A program made the position numbers and the translations under genes. A stretch of DNA of 64,000 nt from Ectocarpus siliculosus (taxonomy: Eukaryota; Sar; Phaeophyceae; Ectocarpales; Ectocarpaceae), in contig FN649730.1 of the NCBI GenBank assembly GCA_000310025.1, positions 2,134,647 to 2,198,646 on the forward strand, read 5' to 3'. The notes below the pieces were generated by a model, which worked only from the letters and a program-made list of their open reading frames with translations, was not told the origin of the DNA and did no database searches. Shown here piece by piece: positions 1 to 9,870 of the stretch; the first letter of the stretch is position 1, and the number at the start of each line of letters is the position of its first letter.

Positions 1-1902
1 CGGGAGGGGAGATTCAACCACACGATCCTGAAGCGGTTGCAGCCAAGCGCAGAGCGCGTAGTATCTGTGGTCCCGTAAGAGCACCGTCGCTTTTGGAGCG
101 TGTTCGTGCGTAACCTAGAGGGGCTCGCGGCGTCCGGGAGTGTGTTCGACAACGCTACCGTCGCTTGTGATGTGGGTGGCGACCACTATTGAAGCGAAAC
201 AAGTAACACAACTTCGGAGTGAAGAGATGACATCGTCCTTGCTTCGTCCTTCAGCCGCAATTTATCAAGCAAGTCCGATGCCCCAGCTCCTTGCCTTGAG
301 GCTTCGTTTTCCAAGGCAGCACACCGAGCTTCGGCCGGAGCTTCGGCCTTCCGAAACTTCTCCAAGGCTCCTGCTGTCACCTCCCTTGTCTGCCCGTCCG
401 TCTGATCTGGGACAGCACCCTTCCTTGCGTCCGCGAACAATCGGAGGGCAACCGCCACTGCCCTGATTCGGCTTGTTGCTTTTCAATTGGTGGTCTTGGG
501 GAGACATGAACGAGAGACGCCCGCCCGCCAAGCTTCGTGTACTTCTGTTCGGCCGCCAAAATAAGCATCTCAGCCATCTCGCCCTCCGGCCATCCGACGG
601 TAGGGTAAGGCTGGCCATGCCACCAGCTTCCCGACAGGCTCTACTTGAGCATATACACGGCAGTTTCTTTGCCGTCGGAGGAGGTTGGTTGTGCTGTACA
701 CAGGGTATACCAGTGTGTATGCATATGTATGTATGTAGGTACCGGTGACTAGTCGATGTAGACTAGAGCTGTGTGTACTGTACAAGTAGTATGTATTTTT
801 TTAAATTTGGAGATTTAATAAAAGAGGAAAATTTTGTTTTGCGAACCGGCATCGCTGGGGACCGCTGAAATAGCCTGCGACTGGGTCGTTCTCGGAATGT
901 TTCAGGCCGAAAAATTAGTAGTCTATTCGAACGCACGTCCTGTGCTTCCGAAAACTCTGTAGTTTCAAACATTCGATCATTTAGCGAACACTTGGTCGAC
1001 AAGTAATTCGATCTTTGCACGGCGAACCTTCCAATTTTGTATGTTTCGTGCGTATGCCGTCTTACTGGCAGACAGCTAGCATACTACATCGATACAGCGC
1101 GGAATGAGCCGCGGGGTACGGCTCAGTACCTTGCAGAAATCTGTCTGCGATACCGCTAGTGACGTGTAGCTGGGTGCACCAGGCACACGCGTGGGACGGG
1201 CGCCTCGGCACCTGCTGTTTTTGATGACAGACCCCGGGGTGTGTGTGTGGCGTTTCCTCTGTTTTGTCAGTGGGTTTGTACCGCGTGCGTGCGTGCGATT
1301 TCCGAATTTCTCGTGCATCCATTACCTCCACAGGTCCAGGGGTTGGGTTTTACGAAATTTGGGCACAAACGCCCATGTAGCACGGCCATCTGTTGTCGGA
1401 TCACGACGAAACCGGTGTGACGAAAGAGTGCCCGATTTTTCTTCTTCCTCAGAAGGCAATAGATGGCCAATCGGTGCCCTATAGGTCTTTGTTGGGTCGA
1501 AAAGGAAGGCTATTAGGCTTCCCGGTAGTCAAACTTGGGGCTCCTGCATCGTCTTGGAACAGGCCGATATTTTGAGCCTTTTTTCCCTCCTGGGATGAAG
1601 CAAAAACCGTTCGCGCTTCGCGCTCCGAGGCTCAATATGATGACACTTGTATAAAAATTGCACCCTGGGTTCTTCCTCTATCACCCCACGTTGGAATGCT
1701 CGTACTGTACTTTCTTCGTTCTGGGAGCGGATCATTTGATGCGGAAACTCTTCTGTGTACGGACAACGGTGTTGTATGTTATTATGCGGGCAAAGCCCGC
1801 GATAGCGCGCGGGACCCTTTTTTTGTACGCAGAAAATGGCCGAACGCTTGGCGACCTTGTCCCCTGATCTACTGTACACATTAGACCCTTCTTTGTGGAA
1901 AC

Positions 1903-1990
1903 AGAATCTTGCAAATATATCTTGGCATTTTGACCCAAGATTTGCTCACAATATATCTCCACCAAGATTTGCAGTATCGCGATTTATGGG
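1903..1990. repeat. CAAGATTT motif cluster, left
   Basis: This AT-rich stretch has several copies of CAAGATTT or its complement, plus ATATATCT words. It ends in CGATTTATGGGGG, the inverted form of a word (CCCCATAAATCG) in the cluster near 2,930. The two clusters may be the diverged inverted ends of one element of about 1 kb. Confidence 0.4.
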
Positions 1991-2603
1991 GGAAATATGT
2001 TGAATGGTGAAAAAGCGGCGAGTTGTTCCTCTCTTCTGCTTGAAGTTGATAAAGGCACAACGGCCACTTGGTCCACAGAAAATGCCAAGGTGTGGCGAAA
2101 AGTGACCATGACGCAGTTGAAGAAGGAGCGTCCCTCCCCCAGCTGTATTGCTTCAATACTATGGGTGAATACTAGCGATGGGCGCCTGCCTGGGGTGCAA
2201 AATAGAAGCCGTTGCCCACGAGCTCCTGTCAAGCAGAGAAACAAAATTGTTCCATTGCTGTCCAACTGACAAGAAAGTGCATCAACCCGAAGCCGATTAC
2301 ACCCGTTCACGTATTTCACTCAAAGCAGCAGGCGTACCGAGGTCAAACCTCCGGCGCTGTCATCTGCACTCACGGATCTGGCTCGGGTGCAAAGGGATTT
2401 GGGTGTGGGGGGTGATTCGATGAAGAGATAGAAGCGTCGCACACGACAGAGCTGTGTTGGCAAAACGTTCCTCCTCCTCTATTTTTCTACTTCAAAATAA
2501 AGTACTCTTTGAACGGTCCCTCGACAGACTGGTGATGACGCACGTGGAACGAGCCAGGGCAAAGACGCATTTTTTTCGCGCGCCTTGGTCGTTTTCGTTC
2601 GCT

Positions 2604-2624
2604 GTCGGCGCCCGTGGCGCCGAC
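2604..2624. repeat. Perfect 9-bp hairpin
   Basis: GTCGGCGCC and GGCGCCGAC are exact reverse complements separated by CGT. It would form a very stable stem in DNA or RNA. No gene context explains it. Confidence 0.5.
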
Positions 2625-2734
2625 ACAGTGACGCCAGGGTGGGTTTGAGACCCTCGCGAGTGTGCCACGTGCAGATTTCATGGCGTTATGGACGATTAGG
2701 TTGACTGACCTTCGGTGATCGCGCCGCAACCAGG

Positions 2735-2940
2735 CAAGATTTGTTTCGCCGCCTCAAGATTTGTCGGAAGGCTCGTTTTCGACAGATCTTGGGTCAAGAT
2801 TTGTTCGAAAGGGCAGATTTCGGGCCTCGAGAAATCTTGGCCAAGATATATCGGAAGATTCCGCTCCCATAAATCGTGAAACAGGCAGATCTTGGCCAAG
2901 ATCAAGATTTATCGACAAGATTTTGTCCCCATAAATCGGG
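2735..2940. repeat. CAAGATTT motif cluster, right
   Basis: About eight copies of CAAGAT(TT) and the inverse ATCTTGG lie within 200 bases, several in the palindromic form ATCTTGGCCAAGAT. CCATAAATCG occurs twice. Nothing here codes for a recognisable protein. It could be a subterminal repeat region of a DNA transposon or a protein-binding array; only the repetition itself is seen. Confidence 0.45.
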
Positions 2941-4167
2941 TTCTCTTGTTTCCGGAACACATTGTGCGTTGTTCTTGTATCGAATGTAGGTGGCAGTAGT
3001 TGTAGACGGGACTGATAATTTATGAAATACATTGAGCGGGAGAAAGCTTGATATTCTTCCACCAAAGGTCGGTGTGTGGCCCGTGTGCTGTTGATATTTT
3101 GCCCCTCGATGAAGAGCAGGCAACACCAGAGCAGCGGTGTCGTCGCGGCCATGAAAGGACCACCGTAGAGACATATTTATCATATCTCTCAGAAACAAAG
3201 TGAATCCGACGAGGGTACTTGTGGACGGGACTTGACTTGCATCGTGCGAACGATTGATCATGACGCCGTTGGTACACTAAACATTTATTGCCAAAACTAC
3301 ATATCGTCAGCAACAGGTACACGTTGCCAAAGCACCATAACAATCTCATATGGTATCCTGCAGCAGGTGTTCAACCGCGGCATCCATCACGTACGTCCTT
3401 CAACTGCATCATTTTCTGGCCATCGACAGATCGATCCGACCGACCTTTCACGGGGTGCCGCCGTCTGCCCGTGGTTATATTCGGCCCTCGCAAGAACGCC
3501 CACACTATCAGCGGTGCCATGACTTCCGAAGGTGAGAGGGATTGGGTTGAATTGAGGTTGCCACGGCAGAAAGAGGAGGACGCAGGTGGCAGGTATCCCT
3601 GCCGTTTCTGCGATATTCAGTCCGCTACACTCACACCGTATATAGGCATCCGCCTCGACAGATGTTCGAATGTACTGAGCAGAGGCAGGAATGTTTTTCA
3701 GTGTAAAGCCCACTGCTACAGTACAAGGATAAGGACGCCGCCAAACAAAGAAAACAAGACGAGGCAACAACTTCCGAACGCCGGTTCTTCACAGCAAGAA
3801 GAGAGTCAATTGTCCCAAACACAAGCAGCGCCGAGAAGGCTATGAAATACTCTCCAAAGAGGGATCGATCGGCTTTGTGTCGTTATCCACGTTCCGCCCG
3901 TCCGCCCCCTGCCCCGCTGGGAAACCGACAATGATGCACTTCTACAAGGCTGTATGCATGTGTAGCCTTTTCTTTCTCGTCATTGGAGACTTCCGTTGGT
4001 CGGGCGGCACGGCGCGGGCGGCAGTATGCATGTATGTCGAAACACCCACAAGGAAGCAAACGAGCTGCCATGCGATTTAGGCGGGGCTCTATTACGGGTT
4101 GTGTGATACCCGAGTCTGCGACGAAATGTTAGCAAGGTCGAGGTAGCACGGGGGGGGGGGGGGGGGC

Positions 4168-4223
4168 GTACTCTTATGTTTTGCATGCCTTAGCGGTTAG
4201 ACCATTGACCACGCGTCCTCGAG
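4168..4223 (-). repeat. LINE 3' tail unit with A-box-like core
   Basis: On the minus strand this reads GGACGCGTGGTCAATGG, then CTAACCGCTAAGGCATGC, then AAAACAT...TACGCCCC. The TGGTCAATGG core resembles the A box of tRNA-type promoters, and CATG-CAAAA-CATG is a small hairpin. The unit recurs without the LINE body at 17,398-17,587 and 23,268-23,382, each time next to a G/C-run. Confidence 0.65.
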
Positions 4224-4295
4224 AGGACGGAGCATTGTTCCCACAGGACCGATCACCGATGGCCAATCGTTCCTTCCTACTTTGCCAAAGGTGGC

Positions 4296-5417
4296 TCAAA
4301 ATGTTTTCCCTAGTCTGTCGATCCTAACGATGTCCCTTCCCGCCTTTTCAAACCACTTCCTACTCCCCAGTACAGCTACCGTCCTCTCCTCTCTATTCCA
4401 TGCTTCAAACATCTCCCTGTACGTCCCTTGTATTTTTCCCAGCTCAGGCATGTACACTTCCCTCTCCTCTTCGTACCACGGACATTCCGCGACAACATGA
4501 ACACGGTCTTCGCATTCGAAGCCGCAATCACATTTGAACTTGTCGTCTTCGTCGTCTACCGTCCTATGTCTTCGTCGACGTTCTCGAAGGCCTATGTCCC
4601 CGGTCCTGAATTTGCCCTTAAGCTTTGCCCCTGCATCCATTGGTCCATGTAGGTAATCCTTGAACCCTATTCCTTCTTTCAACATTCTGTACACTTCTAG
4701 ACCCACCTTATCCTTGGTTTCTTTCCTTAGATTATGTTCTTCTCTCTCGGCACAAGCAACAGATATATTCTCCTTGAACCCCTGTAGACCCTCCGTTTCC
4801 AGCGTTTCATCTTCGTCGATGTCTAACCCCTTCCATACGTCCTCTACAACCTTGACCCATTCCGTGGGTTGTCTACCCCTCTTTTTGTTTGCCCACTTCG
4901 CCTCCCATACTATTCTCGGCAACCTCTCCTCTCCCATCCCGCACATGCGATACTGCCATGTCAGCTTCCTTGCGTCTCTTCCCGACCGTAGGGATTGGAT
5001 CCCCAATTCTGCCCTTACGGCTGCATTACTTGTGCGCTTGGAGCATCCTGGGATGATTTTCGCTGCTTTCATCTGCGCCGCCTCGAGTTCTTTCACTACC
5101 TTCTTATTTCCTTCCCATACTTCTCCGGCGTACTCTAGCGACGGTACGATTACGCTCTTCCAAACCAATTTGATGCGTGTATCGAGGTGCCGGTTTGCGA
5201 GTATTGGGTGTTGCTTCCCTGCTCGTGCTTTGCCCTTTTCCGCTACCTTGGACATGTGTGCCTTCCACGAGCAGTCGTTTGCGATCTCTACTCCGAGGTA
5301 TGTGTACTGGTCCACTACTGCAATCTCCTCGATCCCCCACTTCCATCTATGTTCTACTGGTTCCTCCCTGACCTCGTTGCACACCATGACGGCACTCTTC
5401 TTAACGTTGGCAGACAA
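4296..5417 (-). pseudogene. LINE RT, C-terminal part
   Basis: This is the longest open part of the LINE (373 residues). It starts in the RT thumb region (D-Q-Y-T-Y-L-G-V-E-I), continues through a helical Lys/Glu-rich region and ends with a C-D-C-G-F-E-C...H-V-V-A-E-C-P-W-Y cluster that resembles the zinc-binding tail of LINE proteins. It is in the same frame as the upstream RT palm fragment (5,756-5,421) but separated from it by a TGA where Trp is likely ancestral. It is part of the truncated element and not a host gene. Confidence 0.8.
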
Positions 5418-5420
5418 TCT

Positions 5421-5952
5421 TCATTTATCAGTTAACTTCTTCGCCGCGTCAATTTGTAGTTGCAGTCCCTCAGGGGTGTCCGACATACCAACAAAATCAT
5501 CCTCAAACAGCATTCCTGACACCGAAGTTTCCGTGTCCCCTACTTTTACTCCCTTCCGGACTGCCTTTACGACTTCCAACAGATCGTTGATGAACACCTG
5601 GAACAATGTTGGGGACAGCGTGCAACTTTGTGGGACCCCCTGCTCAATGTCGAAGAACTTAGACAGTTCTCCGTCTAGCATGACCGCGCTTTTCGTACAC
5701 TCTGTCATCTTCTTCAGCACTCTCCACATTTCCCCCTTGATCCCGTACTTGGACAATTTTTTCCACAGCCCTTTTCTCCATACGGTATACGGTATCGTAT
5801 GCCTTTTTCACGTCCAGGAAGGAGCAGTACGTCGGCTTTCCCGCCCTCTTTCTACCTTGGATGATTCTCCCCACCGTGAATGCGTGGTCTACGCACCCCC
5901 TCTTCTGTCGGAAACCTGCCTGGCCCTCACTAATGCTACGTTCCTTCTCCAA
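5421..5952 (-). pseudogene. LINE RT, fingers and palm part
   Basis: Two overlapping frames together cover the RT core. 5,952-5,659 holds the GQAGFR and F-L-D-V-K-K-A-Y-D blocks, and 5,756-5,421 holds G-V-P-Q-S-C-T-L-S-P and L-F-E-D-D-F-V-G. The frame changes near 5,790. The replacement of Ala by Glu in the F-A-D-D box would probably weaken catalysis. Everything 5' of this (endonuclease, ORF1) is absent. Confidence 0.8.
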
Positions 5953-5955
5953 TAC

Positions 5956-6558
5956 ACGGGGGGGGGGAGGGGTATATCGGGGCGTTCCTTGAGGAGAAAG
6001 ACAATGAAAAACCCGTTGGTAGTAGAAGCCAAGGCGTTGAACATGACATACTCCACCAGAGGTGGAGTGGGTACTCCGGAACTTGGTTTAATAGCCTTGA
6101 CAAATGAATGCCTGTCCTGCCGAGAAAACTGTACAGAGCTTCTAGTTTTTTCGTGTCGTGTAAGTACCAACTCGGAGAGCCTCCCCCCGTCCCTTCCTTC
6201 TCCCCTTTTGTCCGACTTCACCCACCTAGGCGCGCAGCAAGAAACTGTCCCAAGGCCGACAACATGTGTAAGAGGGAACAAGTGCCTTGAGGTCCTCAAC
6301 GTCGCATTGAAGCAGGCTTGCGATGGACATGACAAACGTTGGTACACGTCTACGCTGGAGCTACAGCTTGTGTCGCTGGGGTTATGCGTCGCGTGCAGAG
6401 ATGTCCCGACCTTGCACTTGCGTGTTGATCGACGAACGCCTCCCAGTCTGTGGTCTCCTCGCAAATCACGCACCACACCCACCAAGCGCAGTCGAGAGGT
6501 CTGCACCTCGAGCCGCGTGCCAGCTGTGCAGGCGTTTGGTTTGACGTGGGCACTTCCG
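5956..6558. other. Spacer between LINE and FNIP gene
   Basis: No coding region can be defended here. Frames are open on both strands, including one continuous with the downstream FNIP array, but none shows conserved composition. It may contain the promoter or a 5' exon of the FNIP gene. Confidence 0.4.
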
Positions 6559-7632
6559 ATGGACGTTCTGCTGCAAAGAGCTGCCATGGAGCCAAGAACA
6601 GGTTCAGAATGTCAGCGGCTAACGGGACCTTCATCTGCGTCGAGGCTACAATGGGCAATTTGGCCTCTAAACCTCAAACGCCTGGAATTTGATTCGGACA
6701 TGCCAGTGAACACGGTTTCGTGGCCGGCCTCCCTGCAGCAGCTATCGTTTGGTACTGAATTCAACCAGCCCATTGTGGAAGTCGCGTGGCCGGCCTCCCT
6801 GCAGCAGCTATCGTTTGGTACTGAATTCAACCAGCCCATTGCCGAAGTCGCGTGGCCGGCCGGCCTGAAGCGTCTGTCGTTTGGAGTGCTCTTCAACCAG
6901 CCCATTGCCGAGGTCGTGTGGACAGCCTGTCTGAAGCGTCTGTCGTTTGGTACTGAATTCAACCAGCCCATTGCCGAAGTCACGTGGCCGGCCGGCCTGA
7001 AGCGTCTGTCGTTTGGAGTGCAATTCAACCAACCCATCGCCGAAGTCGCGTGGCCGGCCGGCCTGAAGCGTCTGTCGTTTGGAGTGTTCTTCAACCAGCC
7101 CATTGCCGAAGTCGGGTGGCCGGCCGGCCTGAAGCGTCTGTCGTTTGGTACTGAATTCAACCAGCCCATTGCCGAAGTCACGTGGCCGGCCGGCCTGAAG
7201 CGTCTGTCGTTTGGAGTGCAATTCAACCAGCCCATCGCCGAAGTCGCGTGGCCGGCCGGCCTGAAGCGTCTGTCGTTTGGTACTGAATTCAACGAGCCCA
7301 TTGCCGAAGTCGCGTGGCCGGCCGGCCTGAAGCGTCTGTCGTTTGGAGTTTACTTCAACCAACCCATCGCCGAAGTCGTGTGGTCGTCCCCCCTGCAAAA
7401 GCTATCGTTTGGGCGTTGCTTCAACCAGCCCATTGTGGAAGTCGCGTGGCCGGCCTCCCTGCGAAAGCTATCGTTTGGTACTGAATTCAACCAGCCCATT
7501 GTGGGAGTCGTGTGGCCGGCCTCCCTGCAGCAGTTGTCATTCGGGGTGGACTTTGCACAGTCCTTGGCTCAGGTGGTACGGCCGACCTCCATACACAGTG
7601 TGACTCAAGCCGAAGTAGGTAGTCTGCTATGA
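6559..7632 (+). CDS. FNIP-repeat protein
   Basis: This frame encodes a solenoid of about fourteen 22-residue repeats (W-P-A-x-L-x-x-L-S-F-G-x-x-F-N-Q-P-I-x-E-V). They match the FNIP repeat family known from Dictyostelium and abundant in brown algae, usually regarded as leucine-rich-repeat-like binding surfaces. The ATG at 6,559 is the first in the frame shortly before the first degenerate repeat; an ATG at 6,586 is an alternative. An upstream exon is possible, because the frame stays open further 5'. The last unit decays before the stop, giving about 357 residues. Repeats 5-7 and 8-10 are almost identical at DNA level, a recent 198-bp duplication. No catalytic domain or signal peptide is visible. 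Its specific partner is unknown. Confidence 0.75.
   Translation: MDVLLQRAAMEPRTGSECQRLTGPSSASRLQWAIWPLNLKRLEFDSDMPVNTVSWPASLQQLSFGTEFNQPIVEVAWPASLQQLSFGTEFNQPIAEVAWPAGLKRLSFGVLFNQPIAEVVWTACLKRLSFGTEFNQPIAEVTWPAGLKRLSFGVQFNQPIAEVAWPAGLKRLSFGVFFNQPIAEVGWPAGLKRLSFGTEFNQPIAEVTWPAGLKRLSFGVQFNQPIAEVAWPAGLKRLSFGTEFNEPIAEVAWPAGLKRLSFGVYFNQPIAEVVWSSPLQKLSFGRCFNQPIVEVAWPASLRKLSFGTEFNQPIVGVVWPASLQQLSFGVDFAQSLAQVVRPTSIHSVTQAEVGSLL
6730..7590 (+). repeat. 66-bp tandem repeat array (FNIP units)
   Basis: The DNA of the FNIP gene is about 13 tandem units of 66 bp. Because 66 is a multiple of three and the units lack stops, several other frames, including two on the minus strand, also stay open across the array. 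Those are by-products, not genes. Confidence 0.9.
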
Positions 7633-8054
7633 CAGCTGTCGAGAAACGCGTCCGGTTGTGTGGGTCTTGGTAGAATAGGGGGCTAGGCTCAGGCACCCGT
7701 CTAGAGTAGATTCACATCTGCGAATTTGATATCTACGTAAGACACACCCACTGCTATCAGCGAGGAAGCCTGTGATGTCCATACGCGTCAAGTTGGCGAT
7801 CCCCTCAAGTGCACGACTTCTTCCTTCATGACTCGACACGCACGCTCGAAAGTGGTATCAATTGCTTGGGAGGCAGCAGTGCAAACATCGTGGAGGACAT
7901 CGGTTATAGCCGTTGTGTGTGATAGACCAATGTCCTGGTACCGAGCCTCAACGACGGTTATTTGGAATTTCGCCGAGATGGGGGCGTGTGATTAGGGTAG
8001 CGCAAGAGCAACCGTTAAGAAAGGTAATGCTAATCACGACACCAACCACATTCT
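7633..8054. other. Spacer, nothing recognised
   Basis: This follows the FNIP stop codon and probably includes its 3' UTR. No gene, RNA or repeat was recognised. Confidence 0.4.
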
Positions 8055-8510
8055 CTGAGTTCCTACGGCTCTCACCTGTCGTGCAAGCCCTCGTTCCTCC
8101 CATGGTGACCGGTGGCGTCGATATATGGTCCTAGATGATGTCAAGGCAACACCTCGGCGGTGTCGCCAGTTGGCATACTGAAGACACCGCGCGAAACGCT
8201 CCCCATCACCTGCAATGGGCACGAAACTAATTTCACTGCCCCAATCTGTCGCACAAGCCGTGATTTAGCAGAAACCAACACGTGGTTCCCGAGATACGCC
8301 CCAAGAACGTGTCAGCACCACATCGGCATTGTCGCCCTACATTCGCCTTAATTACGACACCGCGTGAAATTTTGCACAACATCATTAAATTGAGACGAAA
8401 CTACCGTAGACGCGCTGTGTTCCCACGGCGCCCAGCTGCCGCGAAAGTCATCGAATGACCCCGACTGACACGTGGTTGCCGACACACATAGTTGCTCTTT
8501 TTAAGACGGC
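8055..8510 (+). repeat. Diverged ~190-bp tandem repeats
   Basis: Two full copies and one partial copy of a roughly 190-bp unit follow each other. Shared words are the CAAGCC start, GGTTGCCGAGATA-like, CACCTCGGCGGTGTCG, and ACACCGCG(C/T)GAAA. A further copy lies inverted at 9,570-9,760. Similarity is clear but far from identity, so the array is old. Confidence 0.55.
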
Positions 8511-8687
8511 TGAACGAGGGCGCAGGGTGGCTCGGCTGTTAGAATCCAAGCAGACGGCCATCTCGATCGCTGCAATCAAACGAATGGAAAACCTGGAGGC
8601 GTTGGCCAGCATCTTGGTCAGCACTTCGGCCAGCGCACAGGACCCAGAGGTCAACATGCTTAGTGGAACGGCCCCGACTACCAAGAC
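8455..8687 (+). CDS. Possible exon of unknown protein
   Basis: An open frame ends at a strong splice donor (exon end AAGAC, intron GTAAGTAAG). Its last 50 residues have a normal protein composition (A-I-S-I-A-A-I-K-R-M-E-N-L-E, predicted helical), unlike the neighbouring spacer. Possible acceptors are CGCAG at about 8,530 or TTTTAAG at about 8,504, so the ATG at 8,455 may not be the true start. A basic stretch after the GCAG near 8,788 could be a following exon in compatible phase. I do not recognise the product. The 5' part overlaps the 190-bp repeat, which argues for caution. Confidence 0.3.
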
Positions 8688-9246
8688 GTAAGTAAGCGTA
8701 ACACCTCGGTCGCGGAAGGAGGGTGGGGGGTGGTACGCCAAAACCCTTCAGCGAGCGCGCCGGAGGGTGTCAGCGGCGGAAACGCAGCCATCAGCACAGT
8801 CAGCAAGAGCGTGCGGGTCGGAAACTACTTCGGGCGGTGAATAGGTTTCGGAGAAGGAGAATTGTGGGGCAGCGCGGCAGCGCAAGGTGGGTTGACATAC
8901 ATTTGTGTTTCCTCGCCTGTCGCTACTCTGACTACCGCAGAATCTGCTGTGAATGGCACGGACATATAGAGTAAAATGTGTCAGGCGCGTTTCCATGAAG
9001 CCCTGAGGTTTCACCAATCGGTATCATTTTCCTTGGATTATCACAATGGTTTCGTACAAATTGCACATACAAATCTCCAACAGCATAAAAATGAGAAGTT
9101 TTAGGTTTAGACTAGATTGCAACAATCGGTTCCCTCAGCGACGAGGAACCCACGTCGAAGCCCAAAGTGAACAGATCATTAATCGACGACGCCCCGCATT
9201 TTCATACTTCTGCTTCTATCCAACCAACCAGGGAAACACGTGCGGG

Positions 9247-9440
9247 GGAGTGAGGACTAGGTTTCACACCGGGACTTCGGACATGGGAAGCCCTCCTTAT
9301 GAATGTTATGGACAAGGAGAATAGAGTGAAGCTTTGTCACGTAGGGTCCCGACAGTGAACCATTATGTCTTGGAGGGGTCGGGACTCGGTTTCACAACGG
9401 ACGTGGGGCACCGAATACCCTGCCTATGCATGTCATGGGC
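9247..9440 (+). repeat. Tandem duplication, ~128-bp offset
   Basis: Two copies of a segment around GGTTTCACA(C/A)CGG lie 128 bases apart (near 9,260 and 9,388). Each is followed by a similar ATG(T/A)(T/C)ATGG(A/G)CAAG-like stretch. They are moderately diverged. Confidence 0.4.
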
Positions 9441-9569
9441 AAGAATGAAACATGAATTCATGAAGCCCGTATCCGTGGAACTCAATTTCTTCAGCGATTC
9501 ATATGCATACCATGTTTACTTTAGGCCTACATGTAATCGGGAACTACATGTGCAGACAGCTGGGGGCCG

Positions 9570-9870
9570 TGGTAACACAGCGAATTTAGTTTCGTGCCCA
9601 TTGCGGGATAATCGAAGAATCCGGAAAGTCTCGTGCGGTGTCGTGAATATGACACCGCCGACGTGGTGCTTTGACATCATTTTGGGCCATATCTCGGCAA
9701 CCAACGGTCACGATGAGACGAACGAGGGCTTGGGTGACAGCTGAGAACCGTAGGAACACAGAGAACAATGTGGTTTTCGAAGCATGTTGTGCGGTGTTGT
9801 AAATAGAGTACCGTTTCCTAAAAAAGCGTCGGCACTCGAGAAAAATAAGTACATAACTCGGCACACGACA
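9570..9870 (-). repeat. Inverted copies of the 8-kb repeat
   Basis: Read on the minus strand, 9,760-9,570 aligns with 8,055-8,250: the same order of CTACGG.TCTCA.CTGTC, CAAGCCCTCGTTC, GATGTCAA, CGGCGGTGTC, and CAATGGGCACGAAACTAA. A second partial copy reaches about 9,870. With the tandem copies this forms an imperfect inverted-repeat pair about 1.3 kb apart. Confidence 0.6.

Larger units (their letters stand above)
1..4140. other. Gene-poor stretch with motif clusters
   Basis: I see no convincing gene here. Short open frames exist on both strands but none carries a recognisable domain or a consistent exon structure. On the minus strand, about 186-785, a stretch reads as a mildly coiled-coil-like, Ala/Glu/Leu-rich peptide in one frame, with other plausible peptide fragments in neighbouring frames. 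It may be a decayed coding remnant, but I cannot name it. The stretch also holds two clusters of the CAAGATTT motif and one strong hairpin, listed separately. Confidence 0.5.
4150..5955 (-). mobile_element. LINE retrotransposon, 5'-truncated
   Basis: This non-LTR retrotransposon on the minus strand carries a reverse transcriptase and C-terminal region but no endonuclease, because it is cut off near 5,955 next to a G-run. The RT signatures in order are a GQAGFR block, the F-L-D-V-K-K-A-Y-D catalytic block, G-V-P-Q-S-C-T-L-S-P, and an L-F-E-D-D motif where F-A-D-D is usual. A downstream Cys/His cluster (C-D-C-G...H-V-V-A-E-C) is typical of LINE C-termini. The frame is broken by a shift near 5,790 and an in-frame stop near 5,422. 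The 3' end carries a distinctive tail (4,168-4,223) followed by a C-run in element orientation. The clade is not resolved. It is a dead copy of moderate age. Confidence 0.85.

Noticed and set aside
1786-1800. Hairpin GCGGGC-AAA-GCCCGC followed by a T-run as a terminator
   Set aside because: Rho-independent terminators are bacterial; everything else in the window is eukaryotic.
4660-6558. A long plus-strand frame running into the FNIP array
   Set aside because: Most of it is antisense to the LINE reverse transcriptase; only the part from about 6,559 is supported.
6612-7398. Long minus-strand frames across the FNIP array (229 and 196 codons)
   Set aside because: The 66-bp unit length keeps several frames free of stops; the plus-strand frame matches a known repeat family and the others do not.
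9334-9744. Plus-strand frame of 136 codons
   Set aside because: It lies over the inverted copy of the 190-bp repeat and has no recognisable content.
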